Of a stretch of 64,000 nucleotides of DNA, positions 1 through 8,250 are shown one piece after another. Position 1 is the stretch's first letter; every line of letters starts with the position of its first letter. Both the position numbers and the translations under genes were made by a program. The stretch is from Desulfotruncus arcticus DSM 17038 (GTDB taxonomy: Bacteria > Bacillota > Desulfotomaculia > Desulfotomaculales > Desulfallaceae), in assembly GCF_900113335.1 (NCBI RefSeq), contig NZ_FOOX01000002.1:273635-337634 (forward strand), in the 5' to 3' direction. A model generated the notes under the pieces. It made no database searches and was not told where the DNA came from. It worked only from the letters and a program-made list of their open reading frames with translations.

Positions 1-577
1 GAAATTTTTTACGCAGCTGCTCCCGGGCCACCCGCACCAATTCCGGGATATCGGCAGAAAGCCGGCGCTTAACCTCATCTGAGAATACATCCGCCACTTC
101 ACCTCTGGTCATATGGATGGCCGGCATAACCATATGGGAAGGTTTTTGCCCTGACAATTGTAAAATCCATTCGCCCAGATCCGTTTCCACCGCTTCTATG
201 CCTTGCTGGTTTAAAAATTCGTTCAAATGAATTTCTTCACTGGCCATGGATTTGGACTTGACAATTTTCCGCACCCCTTTTTCGTCAGCCAGTTGCTTGA
301 TATAATTCCGGGCCTCCTGAGCGGTGCGGGCCCTGTAAACTTTGGCGCCGCGGGCCCGGGCGGATTGGGTGAAGCGTTGCGCCAGCAGTTCCATATTTGC
401 GGCGGCCGCGCCTTTGATAGCTGCTATTTGTCTGCGCAATTCCTCAAAGTCTTTTCCGGCATAAGCTTTTTCCCGCGCACCGGTGTAAGCGTCACCGAAA
501 CGGCCCAGTGCGCCGCGCAGGTTCTCGTTGGCCAGGGCATCGCTGACGTTGTTTTTTAGGATTCCCTTTTTACTCAA
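1..577 (-). CDS. lutB: LutB-type iron-sulfur lactate oxidation protein, 5' part only
   Basis: This is the N-terminal 192 residues of a LutB/LldF-like protein, cut by the window edge. LutB acts with LutA and LutC in cytoplasmic oxidation of L-lactate to pyruvate. Visible family marks are the KSKSMASEEIHLNEFL stretch and the GIEAVETDLGEWI and MPAIHMTR segments of the LUD domain; the C-terminal ferredoxin part would lie outside. The start is a TTG whose last two bases overlap the lutC stop codon (TTGA), with GGGGGTGAT just upstream, so translation is probably coupled to lutC. It is the last visible gene of the minus-strand lactate operon. Family assignment is firm; lactate as the substrate is inferred from the permease next door. 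Confidence 0.9.
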   Translation of the reverse strand, partial: MSKKGILKNNVSDALANENLRGALGRFGDAYTGAREKAYAGKDFEELRRQIAAIKGAAAANMELLAQRFTQSARARGAKVYRARTAQEARNYIKQLADEKGVRKIVKSKSMASEEIHLNEFLNQQGIEAVETDLGEWILQLSGQKPSHMVMPAIHMTRGEVADVFSDEVKRRLSADIPELVRVAREQLRKKF

Positions 578-1143
578 TTCAGATCACCCCCCGGATGGTC
601 AACAAAAATAATATACAGCTCTTTGGGGCCGTGCACCCCGATGGTCAAAACCCGCTCAATATCAGCGGTTCGGCTGGGGCCGCTGATAAAGGCTGTATAG
701 CCCGGCAAATCACCGGCTTTATCGTTTAATAAATCAATGGCGTCAACAAAATATTCCACCATCCGGCCAGTGTGTACCAGTGCCACATGCACCGGCGGCA
801 GCGTTGAAACCAGCCGCTGGTCCAAAGCCGTGCTATTCTGCATCAGGGTTCCGGTTTCGGCGATGGCCAGGTCCACTTCGGACAGCCCCAGGTGGATATC
901 TTTGGCCTGCTGCTGCAGATTTTGGGTAAATACGGTTAGTTGGCTTTTATCTGCTGCGTCAAGGCATGCCTTTACCAGATCTGATCGGGCGGCTCCGATT
1001 ATGGTGGCGTTCAATTCCTGCACTATCCGGGTTAGCAGCTCACCTGCGCTGCGCGGGTCTTTGACCCGGTAAACCCGGGCGGAAATAGCTTCCGCTTGTT
1101 CTTTAAAAACATCGTATAACCGGTGAAGATCCCTTTGGCTCAT
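574..1143 (-). CDS. lutC: LutC/YkgG-type LUD domain protein
   Basis: A 189-residue LUD (lactate utilisation) domain protein of normal length for LutC. The diagnostic core is DLAIAETGTLMQNST (about residues 90-105) followed by LVSTLPPVHVALV, then the terminal AFISGPSRTADIERVLTIG and HGPKEL motifs seen in LutC/YkgG proteins. It is a cytoplasmic partner of LutA/LutB in L-lactate oxidation. It sits between the lactate permease gene (62 bp upstream on the same strand) and lutB, whose TTG start overlaps its stop. Gene order permease-lutC-lutB with an FMN dehydrogenase upstream makes a lactate catabolic operon very likely. No lutA is visible; it may lie beyond the left edge. Confidence 0.9.
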   Translation of the reverse strand: MSQRDLHRLYDVFKEQAEAISARVYRVKDPRSAGELLTRIVQELNATIIGAARSDLVKACLDAADKSQLTVFTQNLQQQAKDIHLGLSEVDLAIAETGTLMQNSTALDQRLVSTLPPVHVALVHTGRMVEYFVDAIDLLNDKAGDLPGYTAFISGPSRTADIERVLTIGVHGPKELYIIFVDHPGGDLN

Positions 1144-1205
1144 AGTTCAGCCAACCTTTCTAAATAACGGTGTAATATAATATTATACTAATTGCTTTTA
1201 GCTGT

Positions 1206-2888
1206 TTAAAGCAATGTGCTTACGGCCAGACCGCCATAGATGAAAATCAAGCCGAAGATCCCCACAGCCAGAGCATAAATAACGGTGGGTATCAGGTTTC
1301 TACGTATAATTACTCCTTCTACTCCGGTTAGTCCTACGGTAGCGCAAGCGGCTACCACATTGAGCACGCAGACCATGTTGCCGATGGCGCCGCCGACATT
1401 CTGCAGAGCCAGTGTTATAACTCCGGAGTGACCCAGTTGGCTGGCCACGCCAAACTGGAATTGAGAGAATAAAATGTTGGAAACGGTATTGGAGCCGGAC
1501 ATAAATGCTCCCAGGATACCGACAAAGGGTGATACCAGGGGCCAGGCGCCCCCGACCGTCATGGCGGTGGCCTTGGACATGGTAATCATCATGCCGTCTA
1601 TTTGGTTAATGTTGACACTGGACTGTACCATCACCTGCACCATGGCCACGGCAAAAAACAGAGCAACGGCCGGGCCGGTAATTTGTCGCAGGGTGGCGCC
1701 CCAGGCTTGCTTAACTTTAGCGGATGGCATTCTGTGCAATAAAATGGTTATTATTGCCACCAGGGTAAATGGGACGGTTCCGGGCAGATAAAGGTATTGT
1801 AATGAATAATTGATACCGGAACCCAGAATATCTGACCAGGCCACCGCTTGACCCGCCAGAAGATCTTTAAGTCCAATTGCCGGTATTCTGGTAACTACTA
1901 GAATCAAAGCGATTAATATATATGGCGACCAGGCCAGCCAGAGGGGCATGTTGCTTTGCTCTTCAGCTCCCGCTTCAGTAACGCCCTTCCAATTGTCTTC
2001 CCAATCTTCACTGGCCGGGAATTTCCACTCGTCTTTGGGAACCAAAAATCCTTTGGAGGCAGCCAGCAACACAACGGGCAGACCTATCAGCGCCCCTACC
2101 AGAGCGGGAAACTCAGGACCAAGTACAACAGCGGTAATCATGTAGGGTACTGTGAAACACAGGCCGGCAAAAAGGGCGAAAGGCGCTGCCGCCAGACCGT
2201 ACCTGACGGAACGTTTTCCCCTGGGCCCGAAAAAAGCGGTCAGCATGCAGATCGCCAGCAGAGGCAGGAAAGTGCCAACTATGGCGTGGGGAATGGCGGA
2301 CCACAAACCTACTTGCTTTAAGAAGGGCAAGAATGCCCCTGCGCCAAGATTCTCTGTCACTGTGGATTTCATTACCGCGCCGATACCGCCGATAACCGGC
2401 GTACCAACGGCGCCAAAGCTTACGGCAGTGCTGTCAAATATCAGCGCCACCATAGCGGCAGCCAGAGGCGGAAACCCCAAACCGACCATCAGGGGACCGG
2501 CCAATGCGGCCGGAGTGCCAAAACCTGCCGCTCCTTCAATGAAAGAGCCAAACATGAACCCGATGATAATAGCCTGGATGCGGCGGTCCGGGGTAATGCC
2601 ATAAAAGCCCCGGTTAATTGCAGCCATGGCTCCGCTTTTTTTCAAAGTATTTAGAATAAGGATGGCGCCAAAAATAATAATGAGAATATTAAAGGCCGAA
2701 AGAAAACCGTAAACGGTTGACGCTAATATACGAACCGGCTCCATACCCCAGACGGAGAAAGCAATTAAAGCGGCTATCAGCCAGGCCAAAGGCATTATCT
2801 TTTTAGCGGGTTGGGAGAACACAGTCATCATCAGAATGGTAAATAAAATTGGTATAAATGCCACCAGTGCCATACCTATTACACCCAT
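1206..2888 (-). CDS. lldP: L-lactate permease
   Basis: A 560-residue very hydrophobic protein of the LctP family, full length for the family, with around a dozen or more membrane segments. Family signatures include the [20 protein letters not shown] segment near residue 115, [15 protein letters not shown] near 155, and the C-terminal [15 protein letters not shown] and [12 protein letters not shown] stretches. It imports lactate (or glycolate) by proton symport across the cytoplasmic membrane. The gene precedes lutC and lutB on the same strand, and an FMN-dependent 2-hydroxyacid dehydrogenase lies upstream, all pointing to lactate use. The start ATG has GGAGG upstream. Nothing looks damaged. 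Confidence 0.93.
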   Translation of the reverse strand: MGVIGMALVAFIPILFTILMMTVFSQPAKKIMPLAWLIAALIAFSVWGMEPVRILASTVYGFLSAFNILIIIFGAILILNTLKKSGAMAAINRGFYGITPDRRIQAIIIGFMFGSFIEGAAGFGTPAALAGPLMVGLGFPPLAAAMVALIFDSTAVSFGAVGTPVIGGIGAVMKSTVTENLGAGAFLPFLKQVGLWSAIPHAIVGTFLPLLAICMLTAFFGPRGKRSVRYGLAAAPFALFAGLCFTVPYMITAVVLGPEFPALVGALIGLPVVLLAASKGFLVPKDEWKFPASEDWEDNWKGVTEAGAEEQSNMPLWLAWSPYILIALILVVTRIPAIGLKDLLAGQAVAWSDILGSGINYSLQYLYLPGTVPFTLVAIITILLHRMPSAKVKQAWGATLRQITGPAVALFFAVAMVQVMVQSSVNINQIDGMMITMSKATAMTVGGAWPLVSPFVGILGAFMSGSNTVSNILFSQFQFGVASQLGHSGVITLALQNVGGAIGNMVCVLNVVAACATVGLTGVEGVIIRRNLIPTVIYALAVGIFGLIFIYGGLAVSTLL

Positions 2889-3035
2889 AAGACTAAATTC
2901 CTCCTTTTCATAAAAAATTGGAAAACTTCTTATCTTAGCATAAGTTATTTATAAATATTTACAGGACTAAAGTGTTGATGTACTGCTGGTCATACCATTA
3001 ATGTTAAAAAAATTGTTTTTAATGCTTAGTTACTA

Positions 3036-4049
3036 TTAAAGTAATACTTTTCTGGTAATTTCCCCGAGAGAACCACATCCGGTAAGAAGCATAGCCTGTT
3101 TTAATTGTTCGGTTAGCTGGTTAATAACTTGCCGGACTCCCTCTGCTCCTCCGCCAAACGCTCCTATCACCAGCGGTCGTCCTACCAGCACTGCATCGGC
3201 ACCTAAAGCCAGCAATTTAAGTACGTCGACACCGGAACGAATCCCACCGTCGGCGAGGATGGCAGCTTTTCCTTTAACTGCTGCTGCGATTTCCGGTAAA
3301 ACCTCTGCGGCTCCGGGGGTATGATCCAAAATCCGGCCGCCGTGGTTGGAAACAACTATGGCGGCAGCTCCTGCGTCAACGGCAATTCCGGCTTCATCAG
3401 CAGTCATAATGCCTTTAACAATAAACGGAAGCCTGGTGGCTGAAACAATATCGCTCAATTCTGCGGGAGTTTTGGGCCCGACGGGTTGTCCCTTTAAAGC
3501 CATGGTTACCAGGCCGGCACCGTCTATATCCATGCCTACGGCTACAGCACCGGCTGCCTCGGCCTTGCGAATTCGTTTGATTACCTCGTGTTGTTCCCGT
3601 GGTTTGATGACCGGAACGCCCCATCCCTTTTCCGACGCCACTGCCTCCACGCCGGCTCCATACATGGTGGGGTCGGCTCCGTCACCGGAAAAGCCCAAGC
3701 TACCGGCCAGTAAGCTGCCGGAAATGATCATGCCTATAAATTCACGCTCTGATAAAGCACCTCCCATATTGTAAGTGGTACCGGTTATCGGGGCAGCTAA
3801 AACCGGTGTTTTAAGTGATAAGCCAAATATATGGCAGTGCGTTTGGGGATCCTTGGCATTGTGTAAAGTGCGCAGGTTCAACCGGTATTGCTCCAATGCT
3901 TCCAGGTTGGCCCTGAATCCACAGCCGGTTCCTGCGCCCCCCATACCCGGCACTTCACCGGAACATGCCCGGCCGTCACATACAGGGCAGACCCTGCAGG
4001 AGCCTTTTAGTTTTTCCCTGGCCGCTTTGCGAATCTCGCTCAAGTTCAA
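3036..4049 (-). CDS. FMN-dependent alpha-hydroxy-acid dehydrogenase
   Basis: A 337-residue TIM-barrel flavoprotein of the lactate/glycolate oxidase family. I see the substrate/FMN loop VVSNHGGRILDHTPG and the phosphate-binding ADGGIRSGVDVLKLLALGAD and VLVGRPLV segments. The N-terminus carries a Cys-rich patch (CRVCPVCDGRAC) followed by GEVPGMGGAG, a variant typical of anaerobe homologues. The likely start is a TTG at 4049, because GGAGAGG sits 6 nt upstream and LNLSEIRKAA is the usual family beginning; an ATG at 4127 would add 26 residues without a good ribosome site. It probably oxidises lactate or another 2-hydroxyacid brought in by the adjacent permease. The electron acceptor is not evident from sequence. 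Confidence 0.82.
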   Translation of the reverse strand: MNLSEIRKAAREKLKGSCRVCPVCDGRACSGEVPGMGGAGTGCGFRANLEALEQYRLNLRTLHNAKDPQTHCHIFGLSLKTPVLAAPITGTTYNMGGALSEREFIGMIISGSLLAGSLGFSGDGADPTMYGAGVEAVASEKGWGVPVIKPREQHEVIKRIRKAEAAGAVAVGMDIDGAGLVTMALKGQPVGPKTPAELSDIVSATRLPFIVKGIMTADEAGIAVDAGAAAIVVSNHGGRILDHTPGAAEVLPEIAAAVKGKAAILADGGIRSGVDVLKLLALGADAVLVGRPLVIGAFGGGAEGVRQVINQLTEQLKQAMLLTGCGSLGEITRKVLL

Positions 4050-4287
4050 TGTTTTCCTCTCCAATCTACAATAGAATGGTAAAAAAGCCTGCTGTACTGC
4101 TGGTATGACCATTGTGCTGTTGTACAAAGATTCGATTAATTTTTAATAAATCCTTTTTTTTAAAAAAAATTTTAGGGGTTAGACATTTAGCAGTGCCGAT
4201 TTTCATGGATTCTCTGATTAGCTGTACCATTTCACTTCAGTTAGGCTTGTCAACTAAGGCCTGTAGGTGAGTGGAACTTAAACCGTC

Positions 4288-4303
4288 CTTGTATACAGGA
4301 TAC
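4288..4303. promoter_or_regulatory. Putative GntR operator 1
   Basis: CTTGTATACAGGATAC contains the self-complementary core TGTATACA. It lies in the 371-bp divergent space between the FMN dehydrogenase (minus) and gntR (plus), upstream of a TATAAT box at 4340-4345. The same core occurs downstream of that box and again before the AOR gene. TTGTATACA-like palindromes are typical targets of FCD-type GntR proteins; assignment to the adjacent regulator is inferred. Apart from the two operators and this -10 box I see nothing else in the divergent space. Confidence 0.55.
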
Positions 4304-4372
4304 TTTTAAGGAAATATTTAATTTTCAAACAATATCGGTTATAATAGGAAGCAAAATATATAATCCAAACTT

Positions 4373-4390
4373 GTATTTGTATACAGATAC
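4373..4390. promoter_or_regulatory. Putative GntR operator 2 (autoregulatory)
   Basis: GTATTTGTATACAGATAC is an 18-bp palindrome with only one mismatched pair, centred on TGTATACA. It lies 30 bp before the gntR start and about 30 bp after a TATAAT box at 4340-4345, a position where a bound repressor would block transcription of its own gene and of the TRAP operon behind it. Confidence 0.6.
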
Positions 4391-4420
4391 GAGTACTACA
4401 ATGAATGAGGTGGAAACAAT

Positions 4421-5080
4421 ATGGGTAAATTGCCTAAGATAGGAAACGATAAAACGTTAGCGGAACAAGCTTATTTAGCTATAAAAAATGCTATTTTAAC
4501 CAACAGGTTTAAGCCAAGGGAAATTTTATCGGAAGAAGCGCTGGCTGAAGAGCTTGGTATTAGCAGAACGCCGGTAAGAGTGGCGCTTAAGGAATTAGCC
4601 TTTGAACGTCTGATTATACTTAACACCGGTAAAAACGCGGTTGTATCCGACATTTCAAAAGAGGATATCGAAAAAGTTTTTCCTATCAGAATTGCGCTGG
4701 AGCCATTGGCAGCAAGATATACAGCTAAAAATATTAATGAAAAGCAGGTTAAAAAACTTGAGGAAATTCTTTCTGAACAAGAACTTGCCATAAAAACTGA
4801 AGATTATAACTTATATGTTCAAAAAGATTTTGAATTTCATATTTCGTTAGCCAGTTACGCTGATAATGATTTGTTATTCGAGATGATAAAAACTATAAAC
4901 ACACTGGTTCAAAGATTTTTGATCCTTTCAGAAACATTACAAGAAAACTCTTTCGCTGCCTTGGAAGAACACAAAAAAATCTTAAAAGAATTGGAACAAA
5001 AAAATGCCGGCACGGCAGAGGAACTAACGAAAATACATGTTGTTAATGTGGCCAAGCGCATATTGAAAAACGGTAATTAA
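4421..5080 (+). CDS. GntR family regulator with FCD ligand domain
   Basis: A 219-residue one-component transcription regulator. Residues about 10-75 form the GntR winged helix (LAEQAYLAIKNAILTNRF, LAEELGISRTPVRVAL), and the rest is an all-helical FCD ligand domain of the FadR/VanR type, with the metal/ligand pattern FEFHISLAS and the helix LEEHKKILKELE. It sits directly upstream of the TRAP transporter genes (62 bp to dctP) and divergent from the lactate operon. The ligand is probably the TRAP substrate or a breakdown product of it. GAGGTGG precedes the ATG by 7 nt. Its probable operators flank the promoter, so autoregulation is likely. Confidence 0.88.
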   Translation: MGKLPKIGNDKTLAEQAYLAIKNAILTNRFKPREILSEEALAEELGISRTPVRVALKELAFERLIILNTGKNAVVSDISKEDIEKVFPIRIALEPLAARYTAKNINEKQVKKLEEILSEQELAIKTEDYNLYVQKDFEFHISLASYADNDLLFEMIKTINTLVQRFLILSETLQENSFAALEEHKKILKELEQKNAGTAEELTKIHVVNVAKRILKNGN

Positions 5081-5142
5081 GGGGGGGGATTGTAAATTTA
5101 GTTGTTTTACGGTTATTGAAAAAATAAAAGGAGAGATGGTAA

Positions 5143-6186
5143 ATGAAAAAATGGTTTGTGGTTTTTATCGGCATAGTTCTGTTAGCTGTTTTCGCAGCAG
5201 GTTGTGGGGGTAAAACAGCTACAAATGAATCCAATTCTACTGATGAGCAAAACACCGGCGCCAAAGATACCTATACTATTAAGCTTGCTTATGTTGTGCC
5301 TGAGACCCAATCAACGCATATTGCTGCAAAAGAAGTATTTAAAAAATATGTCGAAGAAAAATCAAACGGTAGAATTAAAGTTGAATTACATCCCAATGGA
5401 GAATTGGGCGGAGACAGGCAGGCAATTGAAGCCGTCCAATTGGGTACTATTCAAATGACAATTCCGGCTGCGGCAGTTTTATCAGGTTTTGAACCGAAAT
5501 TTCAGGTATTTGATTTGCCGTATCTATTTAAATCAAAGGAAGCGGCATATAAAGCTTTAGATGGCGAACTCGGTAAAAAATTATCCGACCTGCTGATTCC
5601 ATTAGGTTTGCGCAATTTGGCATATGGGGAAAACGGTTTTAGAAACATAACCAATAACAAGGGGCCAATTAATTCACCTGCCGACTTAAAGGGAGTAAAG
5701 ATAAGAACAATGGAAAACCCGGTGCATATGGCTACCTTTAAAGCACTTGGTGCGAACCCGACGCCAATATCATTTGGTGAACTTTATACGGCACTTCAGC
5801 AAGGAACAGTTGATGCAGAAGAAAATCCGATTCCCCTGGTATATACTTCCAAGTTTTATGAAGTGCAGAAATACTATACTTTGGATGGTCATGTTTATGC
5901 GGCAACGGCAGTTTTAATTAATAATGATTTCTTTAACAGTCTGCCTGAAGACCTGCAGCAGATAATTGTAGAAGGCGCGGAAAAATATAAAGATGAACAG
6001 AGAAAATTATCCAGCCAGCAAGATACGGAAATGTTGCGAGCCCTTAAAGACAAGGGTATGCAAATAAATGAATTAACACCCGAGCAGAAGCAAGAGTTTA
6101 TTGATGCCACACTTCCGGTCTATGATCAATTTAAGGATGTTCTGGGTGAGGATTTAATTAATTTAGCTAAACAAGCAAATAATTAA
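5143..6186 (+). CDS. dctP: TRAP transporter solute-binding lipoprotein (DctP)
   Basis: A 347-residue DctP-family extracytoplasmic solute receptor. It begins with a lipoprotein signal peptide whose lipobox ends LAVFAAGC, so it is anchored on the outer face of the membrane. The mature domain shows family segments such as YVVPETQSTHIAAKEVFKKYV, HPNGELGGDRQAIEAVQLGT, the DLKGVKIRTMENPVH region with the Arg that normally binds the substrate carboxylate, and FGELYTALQQGTVDAEENP. It therefore binds a carboxylate-containing solute. It is followed by DctQ and DctM genes and enzymes for amine and aldehyde chemistry, so an amino acid derivative is a reasonable guess. GGAGAG lies before the ATG. Confidence 0.92.
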   Translation: MKKWFVVFIGIVLLAVFAAGCGGKTATNESNSTDEQNTGAKDTYTIKLAYVVPETQSTHIAAKEVFKKYVEEKSNGRIKVELHPNGELGGDRQAIEAVQLGTIQMTIPAAAVLSGFEPKFQVFDLPYLFKSKEAAYKALDGELGKKLSDLLIPLGLRNLAYGENGFRNITNNKGPINSPADLKGVKIRTMENPVHMATFKALGANPTPISFGELYTALQQGTVDAEENPIPLVYTSKFYEVQKYYTLDGHVYAATAVLINNDFFNSLPEDLQQIIVEGAEKYKDEQRKLSSQQDTEMLRALKDKGMQINELTPEQKQEFIDATLPVYDQFKDVLGEDLINLAKQANN

Positions 6187-6189
6187 ATG

Positions 6190-6347
6190 AAAGTCTTGGT
6201 TTATCATTCGGCCTCGCTCGGCCGAATGATAAAGAAGACTTGGTTCAGGTCGGGTTTTGACCCTACCTGAACCTTAGTCGCACTTATTTCGAGCTTACAG
6301 CCTGTTAATCCCGACCTAAGAGGGCGGGGTCTTGCGAAGATAAACTC
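6190..6347 (-). repeat. Hairpin-rich dispersed repeat, copy 1 (diverged, inverted)
   Basis: The spacer between dctP and dctQ begins with a long hairpin: ATCATTCGGCC (6203-6213) pairs perfectly with GGCCGAATGAT (6220-6230), and the stem extends outward to AAGTCTT/AAGACTT. It continues with a reverse-oriented, decayed copy of the 129-bp element found at 18826 and 21949: the GGTTCAGGT hairpin, TAGTCGCACTTATTTCGAG and the terminal GATAAAC are recognisable. It may also attenuate the transporter operon, giving more DctP than DctQM. Confidence 0.7.
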
Positions 6348-6376
6348 TAAGGAACAGCAGTTTGGGGGAATGTAAG

Positions 6377-6847
6377 TTGGTGAGAAAAGTATGGAACTCT
6401 TTAGAGGAATATATATTAGTATTTAGTTTGGCCTTTACGGTTTTTTTGATCTTTATTCAAATTGTGATGAGGTACGTTTTCCACCATTCGCTGTCATGGA
6501 GTGAAGAGCTTGCCCGGTATGTTTTTTTGTGGCAGATATGGTTGGGAGCGAGTTTTGCCGTTAAGGAGCACCGCCATCTTAGAATAGAAGCTATTAAAAA
6601 TGTACTTTCCCCAAAGGCCCAAAAATATTTTGAATTAATAACGCTGGTAATATGGTTTGGATTTAGCTTGTTTTTAGCTTTCAAGGGTGCTGAACTGACA
6701 ATGATTTTGCTGCAAAGGGGACAAGTATCTCCGGCGATGCGGCTTCCAATGGCTTATGCCTATGCATCTGTTCCAGTGGGATGCGGATTAATGGCCATCA
6801 GATTAATTGAAGAAATGTTTGGCCTGTTTAGGAAGGGGGAGGCATAG
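6377..6847 (+). CDS. dctQ: TRAP transporter small permease (DctQ)
   Basis: A roughly 156-residue membrane protein with four hydrophobic segments, the usual DctQ layout. The family signature is visible around residues 25-55: FIQIVMRYVFHHSLSWSEEL, followed by ARYVFLWQIWLGAS and KEHRHLRIE. It assembles with DctM in the cytoplasmic membrane for sodium-driven uptake of the DctP ligand. I place the start at TTG 6377, because GGGGG lies 8 nt before it; an upstream in-frame TTG at 6362 has no ribosome site. The stop codon abuts the dctM start. Confidence 0.88.
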   Translation: MVRKVWNSLEEYILVFSLAFTVFLIFIQIVMRYVFHHSLSWSEELARYVFLWQIWLGASFAVKEHRHLRIEAIKNVLSPKAQKYFELITLVIWFGFSLFLAFKGAELTMILLQRGQVSPAMRLPMAYAYASVPVGCGLMAIRLIEEMFGLFRKGEA

Positions 6848-8131
6848 TTGGAGATTTTAGTGCTTTTTGCAACATTAATTGTACTGCTTACTTTGAGCAT
6901 ACCGATAGGAATAGCTTTAGGAATCGCTACAGCAGTAACTTTGCTTCTGACCAGTAACATACCTCTGATTATGATTGCTCAAAACGCATTTGCTTCTTTA
7001 GATTCTTTTCCTCTTATGGCCATACCGTTTTTTATGCTGGCCGGTTCTCTAATGGGCTATGGCGGTATTTCCAAAAGGCTGCTGGCTTTGGCTGATAGCA
7101 TGGTCGGTTTTATCACCGGTGGCCTGGCAATGGTAACTACGTTATCTTGTATGTTTTTTGCCGCTATTTCCGGATCCGGTCCCGCTACGGTTTCAGCTAT
7201 TGGATCTTTTATGATACCTGCCATGCGCGAGAAAAAATATAACGGTGGTTTTGCCGCAGCGATAACTGCAGCTGCCGGTTCCATAGGAGTAATAATACCG
7301 CCCAGCATACCTTTTGTTATTTATGGTGTGGTTTCAGGCGCATCGGTTGGTGAAATGTTTATGGCCGGTATTATACCGGGAATATTGATTGGCATAGGTC
7401 TGATGTTGACAAGCCTGATAGTTGCTAAAAAGAACAAGTATGCAGCGGGGGATGCCAGGCCAGACTTCGGCCGTTTCTTAAAAGCCTTAAAAGATTCATT
7501 TTGGGCATTGCTTGTGCCGGTTATTATTCTGGGGGGCATTTACGGGGGTATTTTTACTCCCACGGAGGCGGCTGTAGTCGCTGTTGTCTATGCTTTGTTA
7601 ATAGGAAAATTTGTTTATAAAGAATTGGATTTCCGAAGAACCTACGAAGCTTTTAAAGAGGCGGCCCTGATTAACGGCGCCACTACATTTATGATTGGTT
7701 TGTCGATGTCTTTTGCCAGTTATCTTACCATGGAACAAATTCCCGCCCAAATTGCCCAAAGCTTTTTATCGTATACAGATAACAAGGTCATAATTCTTAT
7801 TTTAATTAATTTATTCTTATTGGTGGTAGGTTGCTTTGTAGATAATATATCTTCAATGATTATACTGACGCCCATATTTTTACCGGTAGTTACGAAGTAT
7901 GGCGTTGACCCAGTTCATTTCGGATTGTTTATGACTGTGGCGTTGGCAACCGGTTTTGTTACACCCCCGTATGGAGCTAACCTATTTGTCGCGTCGGCCG
8001 TTTCGGGTGTAAATATAGAGAGAATTTCCAAACAAATGATTCCGTTTATTTTGGTTTTGATTATTTGTTTGTATCTTTTCACCTTTGTACCCGCCATTAG
8101 CATGTATTTACCCGGTTTGTTGCGGCATTAA
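6848..8131 (+). CDS. dctM: TRAP transporter large permease (DctM)
   Basis: A 427-residue DctM protein of full length with about twelve membrane segments. Typical stretches are LDSFPLMAIPFFMLAGSLM near residue 50, the AAISGSGPATVSAIGSFMIP loop near 105, AAAGSIGVIIPPSIPFVIYG near 145, FTPTEAAVVAVVYA near 235, and PPYGANLFVASAVSGV near the end. It is the transport-conducting subunit of the TRAP system. Its TTG start directly follows the dctQ stop, with AAGGGGGAGG just before it, so the two subunits are translationally coupled. The operon continues after 119 bp with the M20 hydrolase. Confidence 0.92.
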   Translation: MEILVLFATLIVLLTLSIPIGIALGIATAVTLLLTSNIPLIMIAQNAFASLDSFPLMAIPFFMLAGSLMGYGGISKRLLALADSMVGFITGGLAMVTTLSCMFFAAISGSGPATVSAIGSFMIPAMREKKYNGGFAAAITAAAGSIGVIIPPSIPFVIYGVVSGASVGEMFMAGIIPGILIGIGLMLTSLIVAKKNKYAAGDARPDFGRFLKALKDSFWALLVPVIILGGIYGGIFTPTEAAVVAVVYALLIGKFVYKELDFRRTYEAFKEAALINGATTFMIGLSMSFASYLTMEQIPAQIAQSFLSYTDNKVIILILINLFLLVVGCFVDNISSMIILTPIFLPVVTKYGVDPVHFGLFMTVALATGFVTPPYGANLFVASAVSGVNIERISKQMIPFILVLIICLYLFTFVPAISMYLPGLLRH

Positions 8132-8250
8132 TGCCAACAGCTAGGGATATAAATTACAAAACGCTTTAAATTTTACTCTTGCCGGGAACCCATCGGCGAG
8201 GGTTATTTGCATCAAAGAAGGACCATTAATTTTACCGGTTAGCAGAGGGA

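Noticed and set aside
737..1072. Open frame on the plus strand inside lutC
   Set aside because: It is the complement of a clearly conserved LUD domain gene and has no ribosome site or family features.
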